This document shows positions 45,003-54,715 of a stretch of DNA of 64,000 bases, piece after piece (within the stretch, counting starts at the first letter, position 1; every line of letters begins with the position of its first letter). Below the pieces are notes generated by a model. It worked only from the letters and a program-made list of their open reading frames with translations, had not been told where the DNA came from and did not search any database. The position numbers and the translations under genes were made by a program. Source of the stretch: Scytolyngbya sp. HA4215-MV1 (lineage in GTDB: Bacteria; Cyanobacteriota; Cyanobacteriia; Leptolyngbyales; Leptolyngbyaceae); the NCBI GenBank assembly GCA_019359045.1, contig JAHHIA010000008.1, positions 1 through 64,000 of the forward strand, written 5' to 3'.

Positions 45003-46745
45003 TTAACGATCGTCAGGATGAGCCGCAACCGAAGGGTCAGGGTCAGCTCGGAGGGCAGAATTGGGTCCCGCTGCCAGAACTGGTTCTCGAGGATCTGAAA
45101 AGGGGACATCCACATTTGTGGCACGATCTCCCATCCCATAGTCGTAAGGACCCACCACCAGGATGGGATCTTGATCAAAATTTTCTACTGGGGGAGGCGA
45201 GGTAGTCATCCATTCTAGGGTTAACGCGCGCCAAGGATTATTACCCGCTTTAGGACCCGATAACCAACTAGAGATGGCGTTATAGATGAAGGGAAAGGTT
45301 GAAACTGCCAGGATGTAGGTGCCGATCGTGCAAATCAAATTCAACGTAGCAAATTTGGGATCATACTCGGCAACTCGACGATTCATACCTTCTAACCCCA
45401 GCTTATGCATGGGCATGAATGCCAGGTTAAAGCCAATAAAAGTCAACGCAAAGTGAATTTTCCCAAGTGTCTCATTCATCATGCGTCCAGTCATTTTGGG
45501 GAACCAGTGATAGAACCCGGCATAAATCCCGAAAACACTGCCGCCAAATAGCACATAGTGCAAATGAGCCACAACGAAGTAGGTGTCGTGAACATGGATG
45601 TCGAACGGTACGGCTGCCACCATCACACCACTAATGCCACCCACCACAAACATAGAGACAAAACCCATGGCAAATAGCAGAGCGCTGTTGAGGTTGAGCT
45701 TACCGCCCCACAGAGTTGCTAGCCAACTAAATACCTTGATCCCGGTCGGGACGGCAATCACCATCGTGGTGAACATGAAGAACATACGTAACCAAGGCGG
45801 CGTGCCACTGGTAAACATATGGTGTGCCCAGACAATTAAACCAAGAAAGCTAATGGCAAGACTGGAATAGGCGATCGCTTTATAGCCAAAAATGGGTTTG
45901 CGGGCGTGAACTGGCAGTATCTCCGAGATCATGCCAAACACCGGCAAGATCATGATGTAGACCGCTGGATGAGAGTAGAACCAGAAAAGATGCTGGTAAA
46001 CAATCGGATCGCCCCCCCCGGTCGGGTTGAAGAACGCTGTCCCAGCAATCAAATCAAAACTGAGCAAAATTAAGGCACCTGCCAATACGGGGGTCGCAAT
46101 CAACGCTAACGCCGAGGTTGCCATCATTGCCCAGCAGAACAGTGGCATGTCATTAAAGCCCATCCCAGCAACCCGCATTTTCACGATGGTAACCAAAAAA
46201 TTCACCGCTGCCAGGATGGAAGAAGTCCCCAAAAGTAACACACTGAGAATCCAGATAAATTCTCCAGGCTTGCCACTGACTAAACTGAGGGGTGGGTAGG
46301 AAGTCCAACCAGAGGCGGGAGCACCGACCAAAAAGCTACTCAGCAACAGCAGCCCACCCGGCGGAATCAGCCAAAACGCGATCGCATTCAATCGAGGGAA
46401 TGCCATATCCCTTGCCCCAATCATCAATGGCACCAGAAAGTTGCCAAATCCTCCAGTCGTAGCTGGCACAATCCACAAGAAGATCATCACTGTCGCGTGG
46501 ACTGTAAATAAGCTGTTGTAGAGTTCACGGCTGACAAAATCGACTTCTGGGGTTGCCAGTTCGGTTCGCACTGCAGCTGCGAGTGCCCCCCCCACTAGAT
46601 AAAAGAGAAAGGTCGTCACCAGATATTGAATACCGATGACCTTATGGTCGGTACTGAAGCCAAAATATTCTCGCCAGTTGGGCTTGTGATGTTCAGAGTC
46701 TGAGGCGAGAAGATTAGCGTCTTCTTGAAGCTGCGCTTGTGTCAT
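45003..46745 (-). CDS. ctaD: Cytochrome c oxidase subunit I
   Basis: The catalytic subunit (580 residues, 12 helices) with the heme a, a3 and CuB ligands: HATVMIFLW, the helix VI block FWFYSHPAVYI, AHHMFTSG and HDTYFVVAHLHYVLFGG. It reduces O2 to water and pumps protons. The C-terminal extension (about 515-580) is hydrophilic and variable. It lies 73 nt after ctaC and is followed by ctaE. The residues needed for catalysis are all present. Confidence 0.97.
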   Translation of the reverse strand: MTQAQLQEDANLLASDSEHHKPNWREYFGFSTDHKVIGIQYLVTTFLFYLVGGALAAAVRTELATPEVDFVSRELYNSLFTVHATVMIFLWIVPATTGGFGNFLVPLMIGARDMAFPRLNAIAFWLIPPGGLLLLSSFLVGAPASGWTSYPPLSLVSGKPGEFIWILSVLLLGTSSILAAVNFLVTIVKMRVAGMGFNDMPLFCWAMMATSALALIATPVLAGALILLSFDLIAGTAFFNPTGGGDPIVYQHLFWFYSHPAVYIMILPVFGMISEILPVHARKPIFGYKAIAYSSLAISFLGLIVWAHHMFTSGTPPWLRMFFMFTTMVIAVPTGIKVFSWLATLWGGKLNLNSALLFAMGFVSMFVVGGISGVMVAAVPFDIHVHDTYFVVAHLHYVLFGGSVFGIYAGFYHWFPKMTGRMMNETLGKIHFALTFIGFNLAFMPMHKLGLEGMNRRVAEYDPKFATLNLICTIGTYILAVSTFPFIYNAISSWLSGPKAGNNPWRALTLEWMTTSPPPVENFDQDPILVVGPYDYGMGDRATNVDVPFSDPREPVLAAGPNSALRADPDPSVAAHPDDR

Positions 46746-46818
46746 GAAAAAATCCCATTTCTTCTAGCGGTTTGAGATGCTCTCACATCCTGAGTATCCA
46801 TCACAGGAAACTGACAAC

Positions 46819-47880
46819 CTAACTGGCAGGATGATAATGTCCCGCTGCAGGGTGAAGTTGCGTTAATTGATCGGGCTGTACTCCGATGGATTGAACAAAA
46901 GGAGACAGAAATTGATCAACCGATTGGTCAACTGCGCTTGTCGCGATCGCTTGCTGCAAGCCCTCAGCACTGGCAACTTGCTGACTGGTTATCCAAGCAT
47001 CATAGTCGCTAGCAGAGTGAACCACGACCTTAGTTCGCATGGCTCCGTGGTAAGCCCCACAGAGTTCCGCACAAATCACTGGATATTCACCTTCTTTACT
47101 GGGAGTAAAGCTCAATTCTGATTGCCGCCCCGGAATGGCATCCTGCTTAAGGCGAAATTCTGGAACCCAGAAAGCGTGAAGCACATCATTGGCGGTAATA
47201 TTCAGCAAAACTTCTCGTCCCAAGGGCACATGCAATTCGCCCGAAACCACGCCGGTGTCTGGATAAGTAAAGATCCAGGCATACTGTAAGCCTGCCACAT
47301 TAACCGTCAATTCGGTAGGAGAATTTTGTTGCTCAGGGGTTGAGCCAATGCCAATGTTGCTACTAGCGATGGGCTGGGAACTCGCAGAAGGGTCAGAAGC
47401 AGAGGCAGTCATCCCTGTGCTCAGTGGTTCTGAGGCTGCTGGCAAAGTAGCGGCGATCGCAGCCCCGGGCATATGAGCAACTGATTTCTCGCTTTTGCCA
47501 TGCGCCATAGAGTGATTCATCGGGTCAATTCCGCCCATTTCGTTATAGACATCAAAACTGTAGATAGAGATGCCTAACACTAAAATCGCTGGAATTGCCG
47601 TCCACAGAATTTCCAAAGGAATGTTGCCGTGAACAGGTTCAGCATCTGCTTCGTCCCCACGACGGCGACGAAACTTGATAGCAGAGATGATGAGGACTCC
47701 CTGGACTAGGATAAACAACCCGGTAGAAATGGTCATCATCGTATTGAATAAGCCATCTACCAAAGGCGCTTCTTTAGAAGCCGCAACAGGCATCAGACCA
47801 TGATTCTGACCATACCAGATGCTAACCAGGGTTAGCACGATACCGATAAGCATTGTTGTGATTGAACTGGGAATGTTCAC
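46819..47880 (-). CDS. ctaC: Cytochrome c oxidase subunit II
   Basis: Subunit II (353 residues) takes electrons from cytochrome c6 or plastocyanin through the CuA centre. It has an N-terminal membrane segment, a second one (about 42-70), and a periplasmic cupredoxin domain with HAFWVPEFRLKQDAIPG and the CuA motif CAELCGAYHGAM. Between the two lies an Ala/Ser-rich insertion of about 60 residues (around 130-185) not essential to the fold. First gene of the cta cluster; divergent from ctaA across 511 nt. Confidence 0.95.
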   Translation of the reverse strand: MNIPSSITTMLIGIVLTLVSIWYGQNHGLMPVAASKEAPLVDGLFNTMMTISTGLFILVQGVLIISAIKFRRRRGDEADAEPVHGNIPLEILWTAIPAILVLGISIYSFDVYNEMGGIDPMNHSMAHGKSEKSVAHMPGAAIAATLPAASEPLSTGMTASASDPSASSQPIASSNIGIGSTPEQQNSPTELTVNVAGLQYAWIFTYPDTGVVSGELHVPLGREVLLNITANDVLHAFWVPEFRLKQDAIPGRQSELSFTPSKEGEYPVICAELCGAYHGAMRTKVVVHSASDYDAWITSQQVASAEGLQQAIATSAVDQSVDQFLSPFVQSIGVQPDQLTQLHPAAGHYHPAS

Positions 47881-48391
47881 GGCTGATTAAGACTCACTGA
47901 AATGAAACTTTTGCGATAAGGCGAATTCAGAAATCAAAACGAAGGTTCGACTGAACTTAATCAGAGGCTTTCAGACTGTATAGCGAGATGAAGCAGTTCT
48001 AACAATCAGCAGTTTGACTCACCTACCAAGTTAAACCAGTCCGCTGGCAAACAGAGTGTATTGCATGACTATCTTTAAGAATCTCTTTGGGATCTAACAG
48101 GGAAAAGGGATACGGGATTGTTGGGAATGGAAAAGATTCTTAAGAAGTGGCATGGGAAGGAGAACGCAAAGCTGCAAAGATCGGCTTGAGAGGTTGAGTC
48201 AGTTGGGCGCCCCTTCGTTTTACCCCTCCCAGGACCTCGCAATCCAAAGAAATTCCTAAAGGTTTTGGATTGTTTCAATTCCGTTATTAAAGTAATAGCG
48301 GTATCGTTTTCGCAACATAGCGTTAGATTCAAGGTAGATCCTGCTTGGCAATTGATTAAGTTTTGACTCCAAATTTTCTTTCGATTTTTGA
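47881..48391. other. ctaC-ctaA divergent control region
   Basis: A 511-nt gap that should contain promoters for both the oxidase operon and ctaA. Two hairpins lie in the ctaA leader: a 9-bp stem CAATCCAAA/TTTGGATTG (48240-48272) and an 8-bp stem with one G-U, CCGTTATT/AATAGCGG (about 48282-48302). No coding frame is credible. Confidence 0.5.
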
Positions 48392-49408
48392 ATGCCCTTG
48401 AATGCCCTGAAGCCCATGACTGACTTTATCCTGCATCAACCCAATATTTCTTCTGCTCAAAATTTATCTCGTCAGGAATCATCCTACCCCCACGAGTGGA
48501 TTTGTCGCTTCGTGTTGGGTCTGGCGATCGCCACCCTATTTCTCATGGCATTGGGGAGCGCCACCCGCGTCATGAATGCAGGGCTATCCTGTCCTGATTG
48601 GCCCCTCTGTTACGGGGAACTAGTTCCCCGCCAGCAAATGAATCTCCGGGTATTTCTGGAATGGTTTCATCGACTTGTGGCTTCCTGCATGGGGTTGGCA
48701 GTCATTGGGCTGACAGGATTTGCCTGGTGGTATCGCCGTGTTCTACCCAATTGGACGCCTTGGGCTGCCACATTGGCATTAGGGTTAGTGGTCTTTCAGG
48801 GGATTTTGGGTGGGTTGACAGTCACCGAGTTACTCCGGTTTGACATTGTCACCGCGCATTTGGGAACTGGGTTGCTGTTTTTTACCACTCTGCTAGTAAC
48901 GGGTGTTGCCTTGTTGCCCTATCGAGGAACAGGAAATGTCGGGAATTTGCCCTGGTTTGGTCTGATTGCTGCCGTAATGGTCTATTTGCAAAGCATTCTG
49001 GGTGGTCTGGTTGCGTCACAATGGGCATTACACCAATGCTTCAGTACCTCAAAACTTTGTGCCGTGATGTATAGCCACATGGGGGGTGTCGTGCCGGCAA
49101 GTGTGGCAACCCTAGTGATGGTGTTTTTTGTTTGGCGTACGCCTGCATTAAACCCTTTGCTGCGGGGGCTAAGTCGATTGGCAACTGCTTTGTTAGTTTT
49201 GCAGGCAAGCTTGGGAGTGGCAGCTTTTCGACTGCATTTGCAAGTGGAGCCTTTAACAGTGGCGCATCAGGCGATCGGTGCAGCTTTGTTAGGGAGCCTA
49301 GTTGCCTTTACAGTTCTGGCATTTCGGGACATCTCGACAGTAGCGCAGGTCATTCCAACCACCGCTTTGCAAAGTTCTGATACCAATCAGCCAGCAAATA
49401 CTGATTAA
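48392..49408 (+). CDS. ctaA: Heme A synthase (COX15/CtaA)
   Basis: CtaA oxidises heme O to heme A for the aa3 oxidase. The 338-residue, eight-helix membrane protein has the conserved MALGSATRVMNAGLSCPDWPLCYG, WFHRLVASCMGL, GGLTVTELL and, in the second half, VAHQAIGAALLGSLV with paired His residues. It precedes ctaB and is divergent from ctaCDE, the classic cyanobacterial layout. ATG 48416 (MTDFILHQ) is an alternative start. Confidence 0.93.
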   Translation: MPLNALKPMTDFILHQPNISSAQNLSRQESSYPHEWICRFVLGLAIATLFLMALGSATRVMNAGLSCPDWPLCYGELVPRQQMNLRVFLEWFHRLVASCMGLAVIGLTGFAWWYRRVLPNWTPWAATLALGLVVFQGILGGLTVTELLRFDIVTAHLGTGLLFFTTLLVTGVALLPYRGTGNVGNLPWFGLIAAVMVYLQSILGGLVASQWALHQCFSTSKLCAVMYSHMGGVVPASVATLVMVFFVWRTPALNPLLRGLSRLATALLVLQASLGVAAFRLHLQVEPLTVAHQAIGAALLGSLVAFTVLAFRDISTVAQVIPTTALQSSDTNQPANTD

Positions 49409-49596
49409 AGCAGAATAGGCTGTAAGCATCGGTCAATCTCACTCCTGAACCAGATGAAAACTCCAATGCTCTAGCGTGCTCGACCAATCAAAATTATGGG
49501 ATTTGCGATTTGCGCTCTGGACGAATTGATTAGCCAACAACGCCACCGAAATTTCTTCATTAGCTCGGTTTTGCGTTTTTCTTAGGAAGATTACGA

Positions 49597-50574
49597 ATGC
49601 AAGAAACTATCTGCAACGGCGTCTCCCGCCATCACCAAAATTTCTTTCAAGTCATTCAGAGTTACTTTCAACTCACTAAGCCACGCATTATTCTGTTGTT
49701 ATTAATTACAACCGCAGGCGGAATGTGGGTTGCGGCAGATGGGCAGGTTGATCCTGTACTGTTGCTCGTAACTTTGTTGAGCGGAGCGTTTGCCTCTGGG
49801 GCGGCAAACACGATTAATTGTCTCTACGATCGCGATATTGATTACATTATGGAGCGCACCCGCCACCGTCCGTTACCATCGGGTCGGGTGCAGCCGCGTG
49901 ATGCTCTGATCTTTGCGATCGTCCTAACCATTCTTTCTTTCAGCCTGCTCACCGTCTTTGCTAATTTGCTCAGTGCGCTGCTGGCAATGTCCGGCATCGT
50001 CTTTTACGTGCTGATCTATACCCACTGGTTGAAACGTCACAGTACCCAAAATATCGTCATCGGCGGTGCAGCAGGAGCCATTCCCCCCCTCGTGGGATGG
50101 GCAGCGGTTACTGGAGATCTCAGTTGGGCTGCTTGGGTTTTGTTTGCCATTGTCTTTCTGTGGACGCCTCCTCACTTCTGGGCACTTGCCGTCATGATTC
50201 GGGATGACTATGCCAAGGTGGGGGTACCGATGCTGCCAGTGATCGTGGGGGATGAACCGACCAGTCACCAGATTTTCTACTATACGTTGGCATTAATTCC
50301 GGTGACTTTGCTGTTGGTGTATCCCCTACATGTGATGGGGGCAATTTACAGCGCGATCGCGCTGTTTCTGGGTGGATTGTTTGTCCAAAAAGCCTGGAAG
50401 CTCATGCAAACTCCGTCTGACCAGCAAGTGGCACGATCGCTATTTAAGTACTCCATCCTTTACATGATGTTGCTCTGTGCAGGCATGGCGATCGACAGCC
50501 TACCCCTCAGCCATCAACTCACCACAGCCTTCGTGGAAAACTGGCAAGTGCTGATGAGTGCGGTGCCGAGCTAA
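49597..50574 (+). CDS. ctaB: Protoheme IX farnesyltransferase
   Basis: CtaB adds a farnesyl group to protoheme to make heme O, the step before CtaA. The 325-residue membrane protein has the UbiA-type prenyl-binding motifs [24 protein letters not shown] (N-x3-D-x3-D) and [21 protein letters not shown]. Nine helices are expected. It follows ctaA after 188 nt. Confidence 0.95.
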   Translation: MQETICNGVSRHHQNFFQVIQSYFQLTKPRIILLLLITTAGGMWVAADGQVDPVLLLVTLLSGAFASGAANTINCLYDRDIDYIMERTRHRPLPSGRVQPRDALIFAIVLTILSFSLLTVFANLLSALLAMSGIVFYVLIYTHWLKRHSTQNIVIGGAAGAIPPLVGWAAVTGDLSWAAWVLFAIVFLWTPPHFWALAVMIRDDYAKVGVPMLPVIVGDEPTSHQIFYYTLALIPVTLLLVYPLHVMGAIYSAIALFLGGLFVQKAWKLMQTPSDQQVARSLFKYSILYMMLLCAGMAIDSLPLSHQLTTAFVENWQVLMSAVPS

Positions 50575-50610
50575 GGAACTTTCATGAAAATAAAATACCA
50601 GCGGTTTGGA

Positions 50611-50672
50611 TTTCGACTACGCTCAATCCGTGACGTCAATCCGTGAAGACTGAAGGCTGAGCGCAGTCGAAA
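50611..50672. repeat. REP-like inverted repeat (TTTCGACTRCGCTCA)
   Basis: TTTCGACTACGCTCA (50611-50625) and TGAGCGCAGTCGAAA (50658-50672) form a 15-bp stem with one mismatch. The loop contains a direct repeat TCAATCCGTGA. Such hairpin repeats are widely scattered in cyanobacterial genomes. Confidence 0.65.
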
Positions 50673-50792
50673 CCTGACTGCTTGGTACACTATTAATCCG
50701 CAGATCCCTAAGCTCGATAATGTAAAATCCCAAATCCCTCTCTTCTTCCTCGCTAAAATAAGGATGCAATTGTAACTATCTGTTGGTGCACA

Positions 50793-51812
50793 ATGGCTCC
50801 TGCTGTTCTCATTCATAAGCTCCAAAAACGCTACGGTACTACAGATGCCGTCAAAGATGTCTCGCTTCAAGTCGAAGCGGGAGAAATCTTTGGATTGCTC
50901 GGTCCAAACGGAGCCGGAAAAACAACCACCCTGCGTTGTCTTTGTACACTAACCCAGCCGAATGCCGGAACCCTTGAGGTATCCGGCATTTCTGTGGTAG
51001 AGAATCCTCGTTTGGTACGACAACACTTGGGCTATGTGGCGCAAGAAGTTGCTCTAGATAAAGTACTGACTGGACGAGAACTGTTAGAGTTACAGGCATC
51101 GCTCTACCACTTGCCCCGTGCCGTGATTAAGACACGCATTAATACGGTGATTCAGCTACTGGGATTAGAGGCTTGGGCAGACAACAAAACTGGCACCTAT
51201 TCGGGCGGGATTCGCAAACGCTTAGATCTTGCGGCTGGATTGCTGCACCAACCCGATGTGCTGGTGCTGGATGAACCAACTGTCGGCTTAGATATTGAAA
51301 GCCGGGTAGCCGTATGGAACTTTTTGCGACAGCTACGCGAGCAGGGAACGACGGTATTGCTGACCAGCCATTATCTAGAGGAAGTGGATGCTCTGGCGGA
51401 TCGGGTGGCAATTATTGACCAGGGTGTGGTGATTGCGGCAGATACGCCTTCGGCATTAAAGGATCAGGTGGGGGGCGATCGTGTAACGCTCCGGATTCGC
51501 GAATTTGCTCCCCTGGCGGAAGCAGAGCAAGCCAAATCTTTGTTGCAAACTTTACCCTTCGTGCAAGAGGCTTTGATTAACTCGGCACAGGGGAACTCGT
51601 TGAATCTGGTGGTTGCCGCGCAAAGCGATGCCCTGATTACGATTCAACAGACTCTGCAAACAGCCGGATTACCGACGTTTGGCATTGCCCAGTCACGTCC
51701 CAGTTTGGATGATGTGTATCTAGCAGCAACGGGGCGGACTTTGCTGGATGCAGAGTTGGCAGCCTCTAGTAGCCGTGATCCCAAAGCGGAACGCAAGAAA
51801 AATATGCGATGA
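50793..51812 (+). CDS. ABC-2 exporter ATP-binding protein (DrrA-like)
   Basis: A 339-residue ABC ATPase: Walker A GPNGAGKTT near residue 39, the Q-loop CTLTQPNAG region, signature YSGGIRKRLDL, Walker B VLVLDEP and the H-loop TSHYLEEVD. A C-terminal extension (about 225-339) is typical of DrrA-type exporters. The permease gene follows 81 nt later. In cyanobacteria such a pair is often found after ctaA-ctaB. The substrate is unknown; a role in oxidase assembly is only suggested by position. Confidence 0.93.
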   Translation: MAPAVLIHKLQKRYGTTDAVKDVSLQVEAGEIFGLLGPNGAGKTTTLRCLCTLTQPNAGTLEVSGISVVENPRLVRQHLGYVAQEVALDKVLTGRELLELQASLYHLPRAVIKTRINTVIQLLGLEAWADNKTGTYSGGIRKRLDLAAGLLHQPDVLVLDEPTVGLDIESRVAVWNFLRQLREQGTTVLLTSHYLEEVDALADRVAIIDQGVVIAADTPSALKDQVGGDRVTLRIREFAPLAEAEQAKSLLQTLPFVQEALINSAQGNSLNLVVAAQSDALITIQQTLQTAGLPTFGIAQSRPSLDDVYLAATGRTLLDAELAASSSRDPKAERKKNMR

Positions 51813-51893
51813 ACCTAGAGTCATGACCTCGTCTCAATCCTGGAGTGATGCAAGAAAATCCGAAGAAAAAAGTTCATTTAACCCAATTTTTAT

Positions 51894-52805
51894 ATGAGTC
51901 AAACGACTATTCCCCCCAAACCCGACCTTGAACCAGAGAATATGCCCTTGCAGCCTGGAAGATCGAGTTCACCGGTGAGCGTTGGGGCATCCAGTTCATT
52001 GGGCGATTTTGTTCAAGAAACAACTGGTCTGACCCGTCGTCTTTTTATTCAGCTCCAACGACGACCTACCACCCTGGTAGCGGGCGTGATCCAACCTTTG
52101 ATGTGGCTGGTTTTGTTTGGTGCGCTGTTTCAGAACGTGCCCCAGGGATTGTTTGGGGAAAGCCAAAACTATGGTCAGTTTTTGGGGGCTGGAGTGATTG
52201 TCTTCACTGCCTTTGGCGGTGCGCTCAATGCTGGGTTACCGGTGATGTTCGATCGCGAGTTTGGCTTTTTGAACCGTCTGCTGGTTGCGCCACTGGTTTC
52301 CCGGTTTTCCATTGTGCTGGCATCTGCCATTTTTATCACCACAATGAGTTTGATTCAAACGGCAGCGATCGTTGCGACGAGTGCCTTTTTAGGTGCAGGG
52401 CTACCTGATCCTATAGGAATTGCCCTGGTAACCGCGATCGTGCTCTTACTCGTGTTGGGAGTGACTGCGCTGAGCCTGGGTCTGGCATTTAGCCTACCCG
52501 GACACATCGAACTCATTGCCGTCATTTTTGTCACAAACTTGCCCTTGCTATTTGCCAGCACGGCATTGGTTCCGCTTTCCTTTATGCCGAGGTGGCTACA
52601 GGTCGTCGCATCGCTAAACCCGCTGAGCTACGCGATCGAACCGATTCGTTACCTTTACCTGCACTCCGATTGGAGTTTTGCCAGTGTAGTGATGCAGGCA
52701 CCCTGGGGCGCTGTGACATTAGGGATCGCACTTCTGGTTTTAGTAGGTTTTGCCGGCGCCTCTCTTGTTGCCATCCAGCCAGTCCTACGCCGTCGCCTCG
52801 CTTGA
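51894..52805 (+). CDS. ABC-2 exporter permease (DrrB-like)
   Basis: A 303-residue protein with about six membrane helices and the ABC-2 pattern: PLMWLVLFGALFQNVP, FDREFGFLNRLLVAPLVSR, and NPLSYAIEPIRYLYLHSDW. It should form a dimer with the preceding ATPase. Residues 1-45 are variable and cytosolic. The last 21 nt overlap the 3' end of the PfkB gene on the other strand. Confidence 0.92.
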   Translation: MSQTTIPPKPDLEPENMPLQPGRSSSPVSVGASSSLGDFVQETTGLTRRLFIQLQRRPTTLVAGVIQPLMWLVLFGALFQNVPQGLFGESQNYGQFLGAGVIVFTAFGGALNAGLPVMFDREFGFLNRLLVAPLVSRFSIVLASAIFITTMSLIQTAAIVATSAFLGAGLPDPIGIALVTAIVLLLVLGVTALSLGLAFSLPGHIELIAVIFVTNLPLLFASTALVPLSFMPRWLQVVASLNPLSYAIEPIRYLYLHSDWSFASVVMQAPWGAVTLGIALLVLVGFAGASLVAIQPVLRRRLA

Positions 52806-53657
52806 ATACTCCATCCATTCGCGGGTGCCAAAAAACTGACAAGCGCGAGAAGCAATTGAGGCGGCATTGTCTAAAGCAGTGACAAAATCCTGTTGAATCA
52901 GATAGTGGCAAAAAGCACCGTGAAAAATGTCGCCTGCACCCAGCGTATCGACTGCTTGAATTTGGGAAACTTGTAGCCAGCCAGTGCCCCCTGCACTGAC
53001 GTAGTGAATGGGCTGTTCGCCATGGGTAATGGCGATGTGGGCAATTCCCAAATGGCTGAGATAGTCAATGACCGCCGTCTCAGTTGAGCATCCCGGTGGC
53101 AAAAAGTTGGCAGAACACACCGCATAATCGATCAGTGGTAAGACCGTCTCAAACCCTGGCTTCCAACTGCCACAGTCTGCTACAACCGGAATGTTCAGCG
53201 CTTTTGCCTGGGTCGCGATCGCTCGACCCACTGTCATCTGGTGAGCATCAATCATCACCACCGCTACATCCTGTAAGATGCCAGGAGGAATCTCATCCAC
53301 ACAGGCTTGAGTTTTTTGGGCATTGAGCGAAACCACTGCCCGGTCGCCCGTAGATTCGGTTACCAGAATGGAAGAAACCGGAGGCGCTTCCAATCGAGCT
53401 GGCATGAGATCGGCGATCGTTACTCCACATGCTGCCAGATCCGCCCGGATTAATTGGGTAATCGGATGTTGACCCAACAAACTTAACAGAACCGCGCGAT
53501 CGCCCAAATGACTGAACGCGACCGCCGCATTGGTGGCAGGTCCCCCCGCTGCAATCTTATAATCACTTGCCACAATTTTTTGATTACTGCTGGGAACCTG
53601 ATCCACTCGATAGATCAAATCCATCGTCACCAACCCCACAAACAATCCCCGCTTCAT
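52785..53657 (-). CDS. PfkB-family sugar kinase
   Basis: A 290-residue kinase with the PfkB pattern: GLVTMDLIYRVD, the sugar-binding AAGGPATNAAVAFSHLG and the ATP-site motif VDTLGAGDIFHGAF with the catalytic Asp. The substrate (ribose, fructose or another sugar) is not evident. ATG 53657 is used; GTG 53672 would add five residues. It is divergent from rsmI with only 26 nt between starts. Confidence 0.9.
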   Translation of the reverse strand: MKRGLFVGLVTMDLIYRVDQVPSSNQKIVASDYKIAAGGPATNAAVAFSHLGDRAVLLSLLGQHPITQLIRADLAACGVTIADLMPARLEAPPVSSILVTESTGDRAVVSLNAQKTQACVDEIPPGILQDVAVVMIDAHQMTVGRAIATQAKALNIPVVADCGSWKPGFETVLPLIDYAVCSANFLPPGCSTETAVIDYLSHLGIAHIAITHGEQPIHYVSAGGTGWLQVSQIQAVDTLGAGDIFHGAFCHYLIQQDFVTALDNAASIASRACQFFGTREWMEYSSEATA

Positions 53658-53683
53658 CCCTTCACCTTTCACTTCATCCCCCT

Positions 53684-54538
53684 ATGCCCACCGATCCCAA
53701 ACCCAGCACCCTTTACCTGGTGGCAACCCCCATCGGCAACCTGGAAGATATGACCTTCCGAGCTGTGCGGATTTTGCAATCTGTGGATTTGATTGCGGCG
53801 GAAGACACTCGTCATACGGGGAAATTGCTTCAGCACTTTCAGATTACAACGCCCCAGTTGAGCTATCACGACCATAATCGTCAGGCTCGTCATCCGGAGT
53901 TGCTGACACGGTTGCAACGAGGGCAAGCGATCGCGCTGGTCACCGATGCGGGAATGCCGGGGATTTCAGATCCGGGCTGTGAATTGGTGCAAGTCTGCAC
54001 TGAAGCAGGGTTTGCGGTGGTGCCGATTCCTGGTTGCACAGCGGCGATCTCGGCACTGAGTGCCTCAGGATTGCCAACCGATCGCTTTGTGTTTGAGGGG
54101 TTTCTGCCTGCCAAAGCGCAAGCACGGCGGGAATGGCTGGAATCACTCCAAGCAGAAAGTCGGACGCTGATTTTCTATGAAGCGCCTCATCGGCTGAAAT
54201 CAACCTTACAAGACGTGGCAGCCATGCTGGGAGAAACCCGAGAAATCGCCCTGGCAAGAGAGTTGACAAAACTGCATGAAGAATTTTGGCGCGGTACGGT
54301 AGCAGCGGCGATCGAGCATTACACCCAACACGAACCTCAAGGCGAATTTACCCTGGTGGTTGCTGGAGCAGCCCCCAGAGAGATTTTACTTTCAGAAACC
54401 ATGCTAAAAGCAGAACTTCAGAACTTGATTATGCAAGGGTTATCTCGTTCTCAGGCAAGCCGTCAATTGGCACAGCAAACTTCGCTCTCTCGCCGCCAGA
54501 TTTATCAATTGGCGCTCTCGATTGACCAGGAGGGATAG
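53684..54538 (+). CDS. rsmI: 16S rRNA 2'-O-ribose methyltransferase RsmI
   Basis: RsmI methylates the 2'-O of C1402 in 16S rRNA. The 284-residue protein has LYLVATPIGNLEDMTFRAVRIL, AEDTRHTGKLL, VTDAGMPGISDPG and FYEAPHRL, all family signatures of the SAM-binding tetrapyrrole-methylase fold. ATG 53684 is chosen to start just before the conserved core; a longer frame to 53567 overlaps the divergent PfkB start. C-terminal helical domain (about 235-284) is present. Confidence 0.95.
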   Translation: MPTDPKPSTLYLVATPIGNLEDMTFRAVRILQSVDLIAAEDTRHTGKLLQHFQITTPQLSYHDHNRQARHPELLTRLQRGQAIALVTDAGMPGISDPGCELVQVCTEAGFAVVPIPGCTAAISALSASGLPTDRFVFEGFLPAKAQARREWLESLQAESRTLIFYEAPHRLKSTLQDVAAMLGETREIALARELTKLHEEFWRGTVAAAIEHYTQHEPQGEFTLVVAGAAPREILLSETMLKAELQNLIMQGLSRSQASRQLAQQTSLSRRQIYQLALSIDQEG

Positions 54539-54715
54539 AAGGTCCAGAATCCAGCCTTTCCTTTCATCCCAGCAACCCATCTTCTACCGATCGCCCAAAG
54601 CCTGCCAAAAGGGGTGAAACCCTCTTAAAAAAAAGGTGTGCTGTCCTAGAAAGTGGGGTATAAGAGTGGAGAAAATTATCTCCATCTTGGTGTGGGTATA
54701 TAAGGAAGGGCAGCC

